This document shows positions 38,183 through 47,213 of a stretch of DNA of 64,000 nucleotides, piece by piece (the stretch's first letter is position 1; every line of letters starts with the position of its first letter). Made by a program: the position numbers and the translations under genes. The notes beneath the pieces were generated by a model. That model had not been told where the DNA came from. It made no database searches and was given only the letters and a program-made list of their open reading frames with translations. The stretch lies in the NCBI RefSeq assembly GCF_003966265.1, contig NZ_RXNV01000003.1:1-64000 (forward strand), in the 5' to 3' direction. The DNA is from Shewanella atlantica (GTDB lineage: Bacteria > Pseudomonadota > Gammaproteobacteria > Enterobacterales > Shewanellaceae).

Positions 38183-39646
38183 ATGAAATTCAAGATACTA
38201 TCCGGATTATTACTATTAGGTTGCAGCTCGGCGCAAGCTGCATGGTGGGTTGAGCCCGATGACTTAGCGCTGAGAGCCGATATTCAGCTGCTTTCAGATA
38301 CGGGCGTGATAGTGCAACCTATCACAACATACCCGCTGATGTGGGCCGGATTAAAGCAGGACATGGACAAAGCTGATATCGCCCAATTATCGAAGAATCA
38401 GGCGATGGCATTTAACAGAGTCATGGACGCCTATAAGCATGATCATCAAAGCTTTAACAGCAAAGTAGAGCTCGCAGCCGCTACAGACACTGCACGCTTT
38501 ACTGGTTTTGGCCAGGACTACCGCGACAAGGCTGAAACGACAGTCAATGCTGAAGTCACTAAAGACTGGTTTAGCGGACGCGTCTCAGCCAGTTACCACT
38601 ATGATCCTATCGATGGTAATAGCACAAGATTAGATAATAGTTTTGCCGCCGTCATGCTAGGTAACTGGATTGTCAGCGCAGGTGCACAACAAAAGTATTG
38701 GGGACCGGGCTGGGATACAGGATTAATTCAGACTACCAACGCCCGTCCCATGCCGGGCATCACCCTAAGCCGAAATAATAGTGAAGCCTTCGAAACACCT
38801 TGGCTTAGCTGGGCCGGTCCATGGACCTTTACCACCAGCTTCAGTCAGATGGAAAGTGACCGCTATGTGCCCGAGGCCAAGCATTGGGGCGCACGCGGTA
38901 CCCTACGCCCAATATCTAAACTCGAGGTCGGTTTCTCATGGACCATGCAGTGGGGCGGCGAAGGCTACGGTAATAGTTTAGGCGACTGGTGGGATGGACT
39001 GTTTAATGGCGGTGGAGTCGAAGGCGATCTCGAAAACGGCCAGGAAAACATGTTAGCCGGTTATGATTTCCGCTGGTCAGATACCGCTTTCGGGATCCCT
39101 TACGGCATCTACTTTGAGCGTATTCATGAAGATTACCATACCGAAAAGCACAAACTCATTAACGCATCCAATATGGGCGGTATCGATTTTGTGTTGAGTG
39201 ACATCAATACCCGTGTCTTTATCGAATATGCCGATACCACAGCCTCATGTGGTACTGATGACAAGGTATATAACTGCATGTATGAGCATGGCTTCTACAA
39301 AGATGGTTATCGTTACTACGGTAAGAGTCTGGGCAGCACCTATGACAATGACTCACGTACGTTGGTTGTCGGTGGGATCACTCAACTTGGGGGTGGTCAG
39401 AACATCACCAACAAACTTAGATGGCTAAAACTTAACATTGACGGTAGCGATGTAGCCGCTCCCGGCGGAAATCCGGTGTCACATGGCGAGTATGAGCAAA
39501 TGTATCAATTTGACACCAGCTACCACCGTCCTTTCTATCAGGGAACCTTAAAACTGGGTGGCACTCTGGGCTATAGTCAATATAAGACATCAGGTGGCAA
39601 CGATTGGGATGGCACGGTATACGCCGGCTGGGAAAGAAGTTTTTAA
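38183..39646 (+). CDS. Wzi-like capsule assembly outer-membrane protein
   Basis: This is an outer-membrane beta-barrel of the Wzi family, which tethers capsular or exopolysaccharide to the cell surface. At 487 aa a signal peptide is cleaved near AQA. The mature chain is rich in Trp, Tyr and Gly strands and ends in the aromatic GWERSF expected for a barrel protein. AGGGA lies upstream of the ATG. It is monocistronic and followed by an intrinsic terminator. It lies near, but outside, the polysaccharide locus that begins at 40924. Confidence 0.85.
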   Translation: MKFKILSGLLLLGCSSAQAAWWVEPDDLALRADIQLLSDTGVIVQPITTYPLMWAGLKQDMDKADIAQLSKNQAMAFNRVMDAYKHDHQSFNSKVELAAATDTARFTGFGQDYRDKAETTVNAEVTKDWFSGRVSASYHYDPIDGNSTRLDNSFAAVMLGNWIVSAGAQQKYWGPGWDTGLIQTTNARPMPGITLSRNNSEAFETPWLSWAGPWTFTTSFSQMESDRYVPEAKHWGARGTLRPISKLEVGFSWTMQWGGEGYGNSLGDWWDGLFNGGGVEGDLENGQENMLAGYDFRWSDTAFGIPYGIYFERIHEDYHTEKHKLINASNMGGIDFVLSDINTRVFIEYADTTASCGTDDKVYNCMYEHGFYKDGYRYYGKSLGSTYDNDSRTLVVGGITQLGGGQNITNKLRWLKLNIDGSDVAAPGGNPVSHGEYEQMYQFDTSYHRPFYQGTLKLGGTLGYSQYKTSGGNDWDGTVYAGWERSF

Positions 39647-39670
39647 TCTCAATAAGAACCTAAGCACTGA

Positions 39671-39766
39671 GACGCTCACCACGTGAGCTAATCGACGCCA
39701 GCGTTGCTGACTGCATAAGCTAAGACGACACTTACTACGTGAGTTAACTGACACCAGCATCGCTGG
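39671..39766. repeat. Imperfect tandem repeat after the Wzi-like gene
   Basis: Two copies of about 41-44 bp (39671-39711 and 39724-39766) share the patterns ACGTGAG-TAA, GAC-CCAGC and GCTG. Each contains a small dyad. They lie between the stop codon and the terminator. Confidence 0.5.
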
Positions 39767-39774
39767 TAAAAAAT

Positions 39775-39804
39775 AGAGACTGAGCTCGATGCCAGTCTCT
39801 TTTT
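39775..39804 (+). terminator. Intrinsic terminator of the Wzi-like gene
   Basis: AGAGACTG pairs with CAGTCTCT across a 10-nt loop and is followed by TTTTATTTT. This is a canonical Rho-independent structure about 130 bp after the stop. Confidence 0.85.
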
Positions 39805-39884
39805 ATTTTCCTGATAGAGCGCAGCTAATAGGCATTGCCATCCGCAAAGCGAAAGTTCGTGTTATAGGTGTGCTCTTATCATCT

Positions 39885-40057
39885 TTCCCGGCTAAAGCCG
39901 GTCCTACACCAGAGACAAATCCACCAGCCCTCTGTAGGAGCGTGCTTCAGCCGCGAGCGTTTACCTGTATGGTTATCATCATTCCCGGCTAAAGCCGGTC
40001 CTACACAATCAAACTATTCGCCAACCTTCGTTGTAGGAACGTGCTTCAGCCGCGAAT
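39885..40057. repeat. REP palindromes, two head-to-head pairs
   Basis: There are four elements: TTCCCGGCTAAAGCCGGTCC (from 39885), TGTAGGAGCGTGCTTCAGCC (from 39933), a repeat of the first (39981-40006) and of the second (40032-40057). Each is a GTAG-type head followed by a short GC-rich hairpin, paired in opposite orientation as in BIMEs. The same two element types recur through the polysaccharide locus. Confidence 0.85.
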
Positions 40058-40110
40058 GCCATCTTCTTCGCTTTAAAAACCTAGGACCTCAATCCTAGAG
40101 ACTTTCTTGA

Positions 40111-40851
40111 CTATAACTCAGCAAAATCATCCAGCGTTTTGTGCCCTCTTTTAGAGAGAAATTCGAGCAGTGCCTCCGGGCTTCTATTCAGTAAACGTTC
40201 CTTAGGAAATTCCGCTTCCTCAATGATAGCTAAGGCTTGTGAGAACTCACCTAAACTGAAGGCTACATGAGAGTCTGAGCCCATCACTAACAAGCCTCCT
40301 GCATCGCGGACGGCTTTCGCTATCGCTACACAGTTAGCCTCACTGCCTTTTCGGGACATCTCAAACGAGGAGTTATTGATTTCGAGTGCCACATGACACC
40401 TGGCTGCAGCCGCCGCCACAGCCTTAATATCGATAGGGTAAGCCGGATTGCCCGGATGAGTAATGATATCGACATTACCACTCTCGATAGTATTGATCAG
40501 TGCCTTAGTGTGGGTCTGTTTATCTGATGGGGGAAAAACGGGTTCATGAAAACCTGCCAACACGATATCTAACTCTTGCAGGTAATCACCAAAGTAGTCA
40601 ATCTCTCCCGCATCATTCTTAATATTTGCCTCGATGCCTCTTAGGATACCAACACCATCTACGATTCTGGGCAACACCCTTAAATTAACGAAGTGCCAAA
40701 AATGGGGAGCATCGGCCATATCCGGGCCATGATCGGTTATAGCAAATAACCGCATACCTTTCTCTTTAGCCACAGCAATGTAATCATGAACCGTACTATA
40801 GGCATGGGTGGAGGCAATGGTGTGGGCGTGAGTGTCTACAAGATACTTCAT
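40111..40851 (-). CDS. PHP-domain phosphatase (YcdX-like)
   Basis: This is a metal-dependent phosphatase or phosphoesterase of the PHP family, 246 aa. The metal ligands are visible in DTHAHT, TDHGPDM, GIEANI, GFHEP, THPGNP and GSDSH. It closely resembles E. coli YcdX along its length. Physiological substrate is unknown; YcdX has been linked to swarming motility. It is separated by 72 bp from the regulator gene upstream on the same strand. Confidence 0.88.
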   Translation of the reverse strand: MKYLVDTHAHTIASTHAYSTVHDYIAVAKEKGMRLFAITDHGPDMADAPHFWHFVNLRVLPRIVDGVGILRGIEANIKNDAGEIDYFGDYLQELDIVLAGFHEPVFPPSDKQTHTKALINTIESGNVDIITHPGNPAYPIDIKAVAAAAARCHVALEINNSSFEMSRKGSEANCVAIAKAVRDAGGLLVMGSDSHVAFSLGEFSQALAIIEEAEFPKERLLNRSPEALLEFLSKRGHKTLDDFAEL

Positions 40852-40923
40852 AATGACTCTTCTTTTTGTATTTACAGAGAAAATATCAGAGTCTGAGATT
40901 CTACGCCTTTCTATCTACTTAGC

Positions 40924-42426
40924 CTAGTTTTCAGAAGCTACGCCTTGTAGTTCATCCCACCCCTGACGCTTTCGATAAATCGTCGAGGCGCTGATATCTA
41001 ACAGTGCTGCGGCTTTGGGCACATTGCCGTCACATTGCTCGATAGCCGCCTCAATGGTCTGTTTCTCTGACAGCCAGAGTGGAATGATGGCTTCAGGCTT
41101 ATCTGCTCCTGAGGATGCTGATTGCAGTTTATTGCTTCTGCCCAGCTCATCGATTGAAGGGGACTCATGGTTATTGAGTGCCGAAGACTGATTAGCACTC
41201 TCGATAGAGATAACGGGCTTAAGTTGAGCCTGACCGTTACCCGACTCTGAGTTGAATAGAGAAGGTAACATCGACTCATCAACAATATCGGAGGAGTTAA
41301 GCACGACCACCTGTCTAATCACATTTTGTAATTGGCGTACATTCCCGGGCCAATCATAGCTTTGAAGTAATCTCTTAGCCTCTGCAGTGAAACTTTTAAA
41401 CTGTTTCCCCTCCTCACGGTTGTACTCCTTCAGTAATTTATTGGCCAATAAAAGTACATCTTTCCCTCTCATTCGCAGAGGCGGGAGCTCGATAGGAATA
41501 ACATGAAGCCGGTAGAAGAGATCCTCTCTGAACCGTCCATGTTTTACCTCCTCCCAAGGGACTCTGTTTGTCGCACTGACGAAGCGCACGTCGACCTTCT
41601 CCTCTTTCGTCCCCCCTACTTTTTGAAAGACGCCGGTCTGAATAAAGCGCAGTAACTTACTTTGTAACTCAAGGTCCATCTCACAAATTTCATCGAGGAA
41701 CAACGTTCCTTTGTGGGCGCGACTCGCCGCTCCCTCCCTATTTGCCACGGCACCGGTAAACGCACCTTTAGTGTGGCCAAATATTTCACTTTCGATGAGA
41801 TCTTTTGGAATTGAGGCACAGTTAAGAGCAACGAAAGGTTTCTCGCTTCGATTCCCAGCGTGATGAATAGCTTGAGCGCAAACCTCTTTACCCGTCCCGC
41901 TTTCCCCGACGATAAACACTGAAGCCCTACTGTTAGCGACACAATCGATGGTCTTATATACGGTCTGCATGGCGAGTGACTCACCCACAAACCCCATATA
42001 ATTTTCTTTAGGCAAGCTTTGTTCATACTTCTCTACAAGATTAACAAGCTGACGTTGTTTTAGCGCATTTCGAACCGTAATAGAGAGCCGCTTAGCATCG
42101 AAAGGTTTGACCAAGAAATCGAACGCCCCGGACTTCATCGACTCGACGGCCAAGTCTATCGTGCCGTGGGCCGTTATCATGATAACCGTGATACCAGGGT
42201 AGCTGGTTTGGACTTTTTGCAAAATATCCATCCCCGACATATCGGGTAACTTGATGTCCAACACTAATAGATCGGGCTGCCATTGTGCTAACTCAGTGAG
42301 CGCATCCTCTCCATGATTGACATGGGTGACCTTAGCGCCCTCTGAACGTAGATATTCGGTATATAGGGCGCCTAATGACATGCTGTCTTCAACGAGTAAA
42401 GCGGAAAAAGACTGATTAATTTCCAT
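40924..42426 (-). CDS. LuxO/SypG-type sigma54-dependent response regulator
   Basis: This is an NtrC-family activator of 500 aa. The receiver domain has phospho-acceptor Asp57 in LLVLDIKLPDMSG. The AAA+ domain has Walker A GESGTGKE (174-181), an intact GAFTGA (221-226) and Walker B GTLFLDE. The C-terminal Fis-type HTH contains NVPKAAALLDISASTIYRKR. The N-terminus (VEDSMSLGALYTEYL) is like LuxO and SypG. It lies downstream of a hybrid kinase and next to a Syp-like polysaccharide locus whose promoters carry LuxO/SypG-type enhancers and sigma54 boxes, so it is the likely activator of that locus. Confidence 0.9.
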   Translation of the reverse strand: MEINQSFSALLVEDSMSLGALYTEYLRSEGAKVTHVNHGEDALTELAQWQPDLLVLDIKLPDMSGMDILQKVQTSYPGITVIMITAHGTIDLAVESMKSGAFDFLVKPFDAKRLSITVRNALKQRQLVNLVEKYEQSLPKENYMGFVGESLAMQTVYKTIDCVANSRASVFIVGESGTGKEVCAQAIHHAGNRSEKPFVALNCASIPKDLIESEIFGHTKGAFTGAVANREGAASRAHKGTLFLDEICEMDLELQSKLLRFIQTGVFQKVGGTKEEKVDVRFVSATNRVPWEEVKHGRFREDLFYRLHVIPIELPPLRMRGKDVLLLANKLLKEYNREEGKQFKSFTAEAKRLLQSYDWPGNVRQLQNVIRQVVVLNSSDIVDESMLPSLFNSESGNGQAQLKPVISIESANQSSALNNHESPSIDELGRSNKLQSASSGADKPEAIIPLWLSEKQTIEAAIEQCDGNVPKAAALLDISASTIYRKRQGWDELQGVASEN

Positions 42427-42485
42427 ATTTAACGCTATCCTTAAATAAATAATCGAATGTTCAGGTTCTGAGCCTGCCTGCTATT

Positions 42486-45400
42486 TCAAGCCGCAAAGCG
42501 CGCTTTGAAGGCCTTAATAGTTTGTTGCCCTACTTGTTGAACTTCAGTCATATATGACTCAACTTCTTTTTTATCTTGCTCTCGGGCACTTTGCTCAAGG
42601 CTTTTTGCAACGTCATACAAGGCCTGGGCGCCAAAACTGCCGGAACTGCTTTTTAAGGTATGGGCCTGATTGTCTATTTCGGTAAAATCCATCGTCTGCA
42701 TTAGTGATTTAAGTGTATCCAGCCTTTCGTGGGTTTCTTGAAGATATACACTGAACATCCCTCTCAAGGGCTCTACCCCTAAAGCATCAGTTAATTCAGC
42801 AAGTACAGATTCATCAAATAGTGTCTGAAAGCTTAGCTCATCGGAATTTGCGCTTTTATCACGCTTATCACTTTCTGTTTTAAGATCCATTACCACCCCA
42901 CTGGAAGTGTCGTTATTCAAGTGTAATTCGAGCCCTCCAGCTTCACAACTTTCCGGGCTAATTTTAGCCGGAGCGTCAAGGGACTCACCTCCGACACTAC
43001 GAACTTCCGGCAACCACTTATTGATAATTCGCACTAGATCAATTTTATTAACCGGCTTAGGCACAAAGTCTTTCATTCCTGCCGATAAGCAGTTGTCTAC
43101 ATCCTCAGGCTGAACATTGGCCGTCATGGCTAATATAATGGTATCCGGTTGATGTAACAGAATATGCTTAGTCGCTTCAACACCGTCCATCTCCGGCATC
43201 CGCATGTCCATCAATATCAAACCATAATTTTTTTGCGCGGCCATATTCACGGCCTCAATCCCATTGTTTGCATATTCAACTTCGAAACCTGATTTAGTCA
43301 GCATAGCACCGGCAACGACTTGATTCGATGGGCTATCCTCGGCCAGAAGAAGTAATCTGTTCTTGGGTGCCAACTCCGGAAGCAAAACTTCCGTTTCCGT
43401 CTTATCTTCTTGATTAATGTCATCGCCATTTAATAAACCTAGCATCATCTCACGGCTCAATGGCTTATTTATCACCTGCTCCAGTCCAATCTCTGACACT
43501 AAGCCAGACATTTCAGGCCTTAACTCTGACATTAGCACTGCAATTGCCCCTCCTTCGAACAGAAAGTCTCGCTTTAGAAGGCGGGTTAACTTCAAACTTA
43601 ACTCAGATAAGCCGGTGTCATCGATCAATATAAGATTAAATCGCCCCTTAACCTCTTGGGTGCTCAATATATCGCTAACCCTACTGACATTAACGCTACT
43701 TACTCCATACTGGCTATACTGCTTACTCACCAGGTGTGAAAAAGTCTTATCGGGATGGACTAATAACACTCTTGCATGTACCGGCAGGTGAGAAAGAGGG
43801 TTTAATTGTCGCTCTTCAAGCTTTAACAACACATCAAACCTGAAGCAGCTTCCATGTCCCAGTCGGCTGCTCAACTCAATTCGTCCGCCCATCATCTCAA
43901 TTAACTCGGCGCAGATAGCTAAGCCAAGCCCGGTTCCCTTATAGTTAGTATTATGCTGATCATGAACCTGGCTGAACTCTTTAAACAGTTTCTTTTGGGC
44001 CGCTACGCTTACCCCAATCCCTTCATCGGTGACGGCGCAGTACAGCTGCACCTCTTCGTGATGGCTATCGGGGATCCACATCTCGACTGAAACACAACCT
44101 CCACTTGAAAATTTTATCGCATTATCAACAAGGTTATGTATCACCTGTCGTAAACGTTGTGCGTCTCCTTTGACAAAATCAGGCACATTTCGATTGATAA
44201 AACAGGCGAGATTAATGCCTTTCTCGTGAGCCTTAGGCGCTAATATCCGCATCACCTGGGCCACGAGTTTGGCGGGTGAGAAACTCATACTCTCTAACAC
44301 CATCTGACCGGCTTCAATTTTCGAAAAGTCTAAGATGTCATTAATGGTACTGAGTAGAGCAGTCCCGGCCTCCTTAGCAGTATGGGCATAGATACGTTGC
44401 TCCTTGTTCAGCTTTGAGTCCAGCATAAGCTCTACGCTCCCCAACACCGCATTAAGTGGAGAGCGGATCTCATGGCTCATGGTTGCCAAAAATCGCGACT
44501 TGGCCTTACTGCCCGATTCGGCTTGATCTCTTGCTTGCTTTAGCTGAGTTTCATATTCGATTCTCTTAGAAATATCGTGCATGAAGGCTGTAAGTAAGAT
44601 CTCATCTCCAAGCTGTACTGGGATCATCTTCATCTCAACAGGAAGTGGGCTGCCATCACGCTTGATCGACATCATCTCGATACTTTTCTTTATGGCCGGC
44701 CCCTCACCCGTTTTCCTGAATAGCTCCATGCCTTGCTTAAAACTTTTCTTGTCAATATCGACAAAAATAAGATCTTCGAGGAGTTCACCTAAAACCTGCT
44801 CACGGTCATGACAGAATAACTTACAGGCAGCGTCGTTAAACTCTTGAATTCTTCCGGTGATATCGATAGTGATCAACGCATCCTGACTGGCTTCCAGCGT
44901 TGCCAACAAGATGGTCTCGGTGCGAAGCGCAGCCACCTCTTTTCGCTTTATATCACTGAGATCTTTTACCAGCCCCAATAACATAATTTCATTTTCGATG
45001 GTCATCTTAGAAATCGACAATTCGATAGGAAATGTTTTACCACTCCTGTTTTGCGCCGTAAGCTCTCTCCCTTTTTTGGCATCACGGCCAGACTGAATAA
45101 ACCTGGACATGAAACCATCATGCATATGTCTTTCATGAATAGGCATAAAAATCGAGACATTTTCACCAATCAGCTCTTCAAGCTCATACTCAAACAGACG
45201 GCATACCGCGCTGTTAACCTGAGTGATGACCCCAGAGGTGTCGACGATGATAAAGCCATCTACCGCCGTCTCTAAAATCGTCCCTAAACGTGTGTTAGCA
45301 CTTTCAAGTTCACTCCTGTTTTTTTCTACCTTCTCAATCATCCGGTTAAATGCACGAGTAGTTTGACCTATCTCATCCGTTGCAGTAACCGGGATCTGTA

Positions 45401-46007
45401 TGCCTGTTTCGCCACTTAATATACGCTTGGAAGCCGTTTTAAGCTCACTGAGGTTACGAGTCAAATAGTGCCCTAACAGCCAAGAGAACAGGGCAACCAA
45501 CAACATCTCTAGCCCGGCAATGGAAAAAAAACGGGTCGTCGCACTCGCTAAGAATTGATCAAATTCATTCACTCCCACGCCCAGCTCTACCCGTCCGAAT
45601 ATATAGCCAGACTCCATAATATTAGCTTCGACATCTAATACTCCATCATCGACGCTGGATAAACCTTGATCCCGACTCGATGCACCTCTCGATACCTGAG
45701 TAAATGGCTCCCCCGATGGACTCTCTTCTACCCGAACCAGAAGCGAGTTTTTATCATAGATATTCACATACAAAACCTGAGTATGTTCGAGTAACTCATT
45801 GGCTAACACCTGCAAGGTAGAGACATCAGTGCTGATCACCGCATCTTTGGTCGCTGCTGCAAAAAGTGTCACCATAGAGTCAGCTCGTTTCTCGATCTCA
45901 GCCTCATTGGAACTTCTTAAGTAATCCACACTGGTGTAGACCAATAGCAGCAGTAAAATGCCCTCGATTAGCGCAATACCGAGTACTGTTTTTAATCTGA
46001 AAGACAC
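42486..46007 (-). CDS. Hybrid sensor histidine kinase with HPt domain
   Basis: This is a 1173-aa membrane phosphorelay protein. TM1 is at about 8-25, followed by a periplasmic domain to about 155, TM2 at about 160-180, HAMP at about 180-233, and two PAS domains (about 240-355 and 365-485). The HisKA domain has His512 in SHEIRSPLN, followed by an ATPase domain (NLVDNAIKF, DEGIGV, GTGLGLAI). A first receiver-like domain (about 745-855) lacks the usual acidic pair. The second (about 884-1000) has Asp934. The HPt domain has His1116 (AHTLKSSSGSFGA). The GTG start overlaps the stop of the upstream binding-protein gene (TAGTG) behind AGGAG. It presumably phosphorylates the adjacent SypG-like regulator and may read the binding protein. 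Confidence 0.92.
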   Translation of the reverse strand: MSFRLKTVLGIALIEGILLLLLVYTSVDYLRSSNEAEIEKRADSMVTLFAAATKDAVISTDVSTLQVLANELLEHTQVLYVNIYDKNSLLVRVEESPSGEPFTQVSRGASSRDQGLSSVDDGVLDVEANIMESGYIFGRVELGVGVNEFDQFLASATTRFFSIAGLEMLLVALFSWLLGHYLTRNLSELKTASKRILSGETGIQIPVTATDEIGQTTRAFNRMIEKVEKNRSELESANTRLGTILETAVDGFIIVDTSGVITQVNSAVCRLFEYELEELIGENVSIFMPIHERHMHDGFMSRFIQSGRDAKKGRELTAQNRSGKTFPIELSISKMTIENEIMLLGLVKDLSDIKRKEVAALRTETILLATLEASQDALITIDITGRIQEFNDAACKLFCHDREQVLGELLEDLIFVDIDKKSFKQGMELFRKTGEGPAIKKSIEMMSIKRDGSPLPVEMKMIPVQLGDEILLTAFMHDISKRIEYETQLKQARDQAESGSKAKSRFLATMSHEIRSPLNAVLGSVELMLDSKLNKEQRIYAHTAKEAGTALLSTINDILDFSKIEAGQMVLESMSFSPAKLVAQVMRILAPKAHEKGINLACFINRNVPDFVKGDAQRLRQVIHNLVDNAIKFSSGGCVSVEMWIPDSHHEEVQLYCAVTDEGIGVSVAAQKKLFKEFSQVHDQHNTNYKGTGLGLAICAELIEMMGGRIELSSRLGHGSCFRFDVLLKLEERQLNPLSHLPVHARVLLVHPDKTFSHLVSKQYSQYGVSSVNVSRVSDILSTQEVKGRFNLILIDDTGLSELSLKLTRLLKRDFLFEGGAIAVLMSELRPEMSGLVSEIGLEQVINKPLSREMMLGLLNGDDINQEDKTETEVLLPELAPKNRLLLLAEDSPSNQVVAGAMLTKSGFEVEYANNGIEAVNMAAQKNYGLILMDMRMPEMDGVEATKHILLHQPDTIILAMTANVQPEDVDNCLSAGMKDFVPKPVNKIDLVRIINKWLPEVRSVGGESLDAPAKISPESCEAGGLELHLNNDTSSGVVMDLKTESDKRDKSANSDELSFQTLFDESVLAELTDALGVEPLRGMFSVYLQETHERLDTLKSLMQTMDFTEIDNQAHTLKSSSGSFGAQALYDVAKSLEQSAREQDKKEVESYMTEVQQVGQQTIKAFKARFAA

Positions 46008-46951
46008 TATTGCTCTCCTTTAACTAACGGCTTATGAGCCGTTTCACTACGAATTTCTAAAGGTTTTGTAAACGTACCTAACCCAAGCGCCCGTATATCA
46101 TCCCAATCGCTGTTTTTAGCGGTCTCAAAACTTTTAAAGCCCAAGACATTTAACACTTCAGCACCTTGAGAAGATGATGATAATTCGATAAAACCTTGCC
46201 TAAGTTCCTCAACAATGTTCGTCGGAACCCTTGGATGAACGGCAACAGCATGAGGGGTATATCCCGGGGTTTCCCATAACACCCGAAGTTGGTCTGTCGT
46301 CGTCCTGTCCATCGTCTTGAAGGTTCTTTTTACTCCTCCTCCGGCATCCACCAGCCCTTGTGCTACCGCAAGATAAACAGAATCATGAGAACCTACGTAT
46401 TTAACCTCATTCTCTAACCCCTTCAGGTTTAAATTTGCTCTTGGGAGGACACTGGCAGCAAATGCAGCTGGTGCTGGAAATGCAATTTTCTTATCTTTGA
46501 GCTCATCCAGAGATTGAATCGAAGAGTCCTGTCTGACCACAATAATCCCCTTTATCTGCTTCCCCTTCTGTTTGACTAAGGCTTGGTAACCGGGGGCTTC
46601 ATGAAATACCGTGTAGTGATAAGGGTTCATATAAGCGACATCATACTCGCCTGACGCGAGCCTTTTCTCGAAGGTGGGAATATCCGGCGCCGTTGCAAAA
46701 CGCAATTGAAAATTTGCATTTTGCGATAACTCAGAGAGTACCGGAGACCACAAGCGAGCAAGCGTACTGGCGGCTTGCTGAGGAACAACACCAAAGGTTA
46801 TCGTACTGGTTTTTATTCTAGTTATCGTGTGATGAGAATCTAACTGGTTATTTTCACGTGCTTTTTCATTACTTTCACCAAAAGCACTTCCTGTGACACT
46901 CAACGCACATGATAGAAACAGAACCTTGACGCTCGCCCGTGAAATTTTCAT
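46007..46951 (-). CDS. PhnD-type periplasmic binding protein
   Basis: This is a 314-aa protein of the phosphate/phosphonate ABC-transporter binding-protein family. A signal peptide is cleaved near SAFG. Family features include TFGVVPQQA, YDVAYMNPYHY, VRQDSSIQSLDELKDKKIAFP and VDAGGGVKRTF. No permease or ATPase genes are nearby. It is the first gene of an operon with the hybrid kinase, with a 1-nt overlap, so it probably serves as the periplasmic sensor input for that kinase rather than in transport. Ligand is unknown. Confidence 0.85.
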   Translation of the reverse strand: MKISRASVKVLFLSCALSVTGSAFGESNEKARENNQLDSHHTITRIKTSTITFGVVPQQAASTLARLWSPVLSELSQNANFQLRFATAPDIPTFEKRLASGEYDVAYMNPYHYTVFHEAPGYQALVKQKGKQIKGIIVVRQDSSIQSLDELKDKKIAFPAPAAFAASVLPRANLNLKGLENEVKYVGSHDSVYLAVAQGLVDAGGGVKRTFKTMDRTTTDQLRVLWETPGYTPHAVAVHPRVPTNIVEELRQGFIELSSSSQGAEVLNVLGFKSFETAKNSDWDDIRALGLGTFTKPLEIRSETAHKPLVKGEQ

Positions 46952-47059
46952 TTTGCATATCCTTAGCAGTACCCATTCCTATACAAGAGCAAAGGTTATG
47001 CCAGCACAAAATATTACCGACTGCACCTTAGCACCTTTAACAGAATATGAATGACTGAT

Positions 47060-47072
47060 TTGCATTTTGCAA
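47060..47072. promoter_or_regulatory. LuxO/SypG-type enhancer site
   Basis: TTGCATTTTGCAA is a perfect palindrome of the LuxO-site form TTGCA-W3-TGCAA. It lies 98 bp upstream of the sigma54 core at 47170 and 109 bp upstream of the divergent binding-protein gene. It could therefore serve both directions and include autoregulation of the signalling operon. Confidence 0.7.
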
Positions 47073-47169
47073 TGAGGCAAGAAATGTTCCTCTTTAAAGT
47101 GCTTGCCAAAATATAACCAATCGAAGCTTTACCTTTAAATACAGTGGCATATTAATAAATAGCCGTTAG

Positions 47170-47185
47170 AGGCATATTTATTGCC
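47170..47185 (+). promoter_or_regulatory. Sigma54 promoter of the PP2C/RsbW unit
   Basis: AGGCATATTTATTGCC has GG and GC separated by exactly 10 bp and TTGC at -12. It differs from consensus at the first base and the sixth position. Transcription would start about 18 nt before the GTG start at 47214. Confidence 0.65.
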
Positions 47186-47213
47186 TATATCTTCTACGGT
47201 CTCTATTTGATGA

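Noticed and set aside
47090..47112. Minus-strand sigma54 promoter for the binding-protein operon
   Set aside because: TTGGTTATATTTTGGCA has GG-N10-GC spacing, but the -24 and -12 flanks match the consensus poorly. Not listed as a feature, though divergent control from the enhancer at 47060 remains possible.
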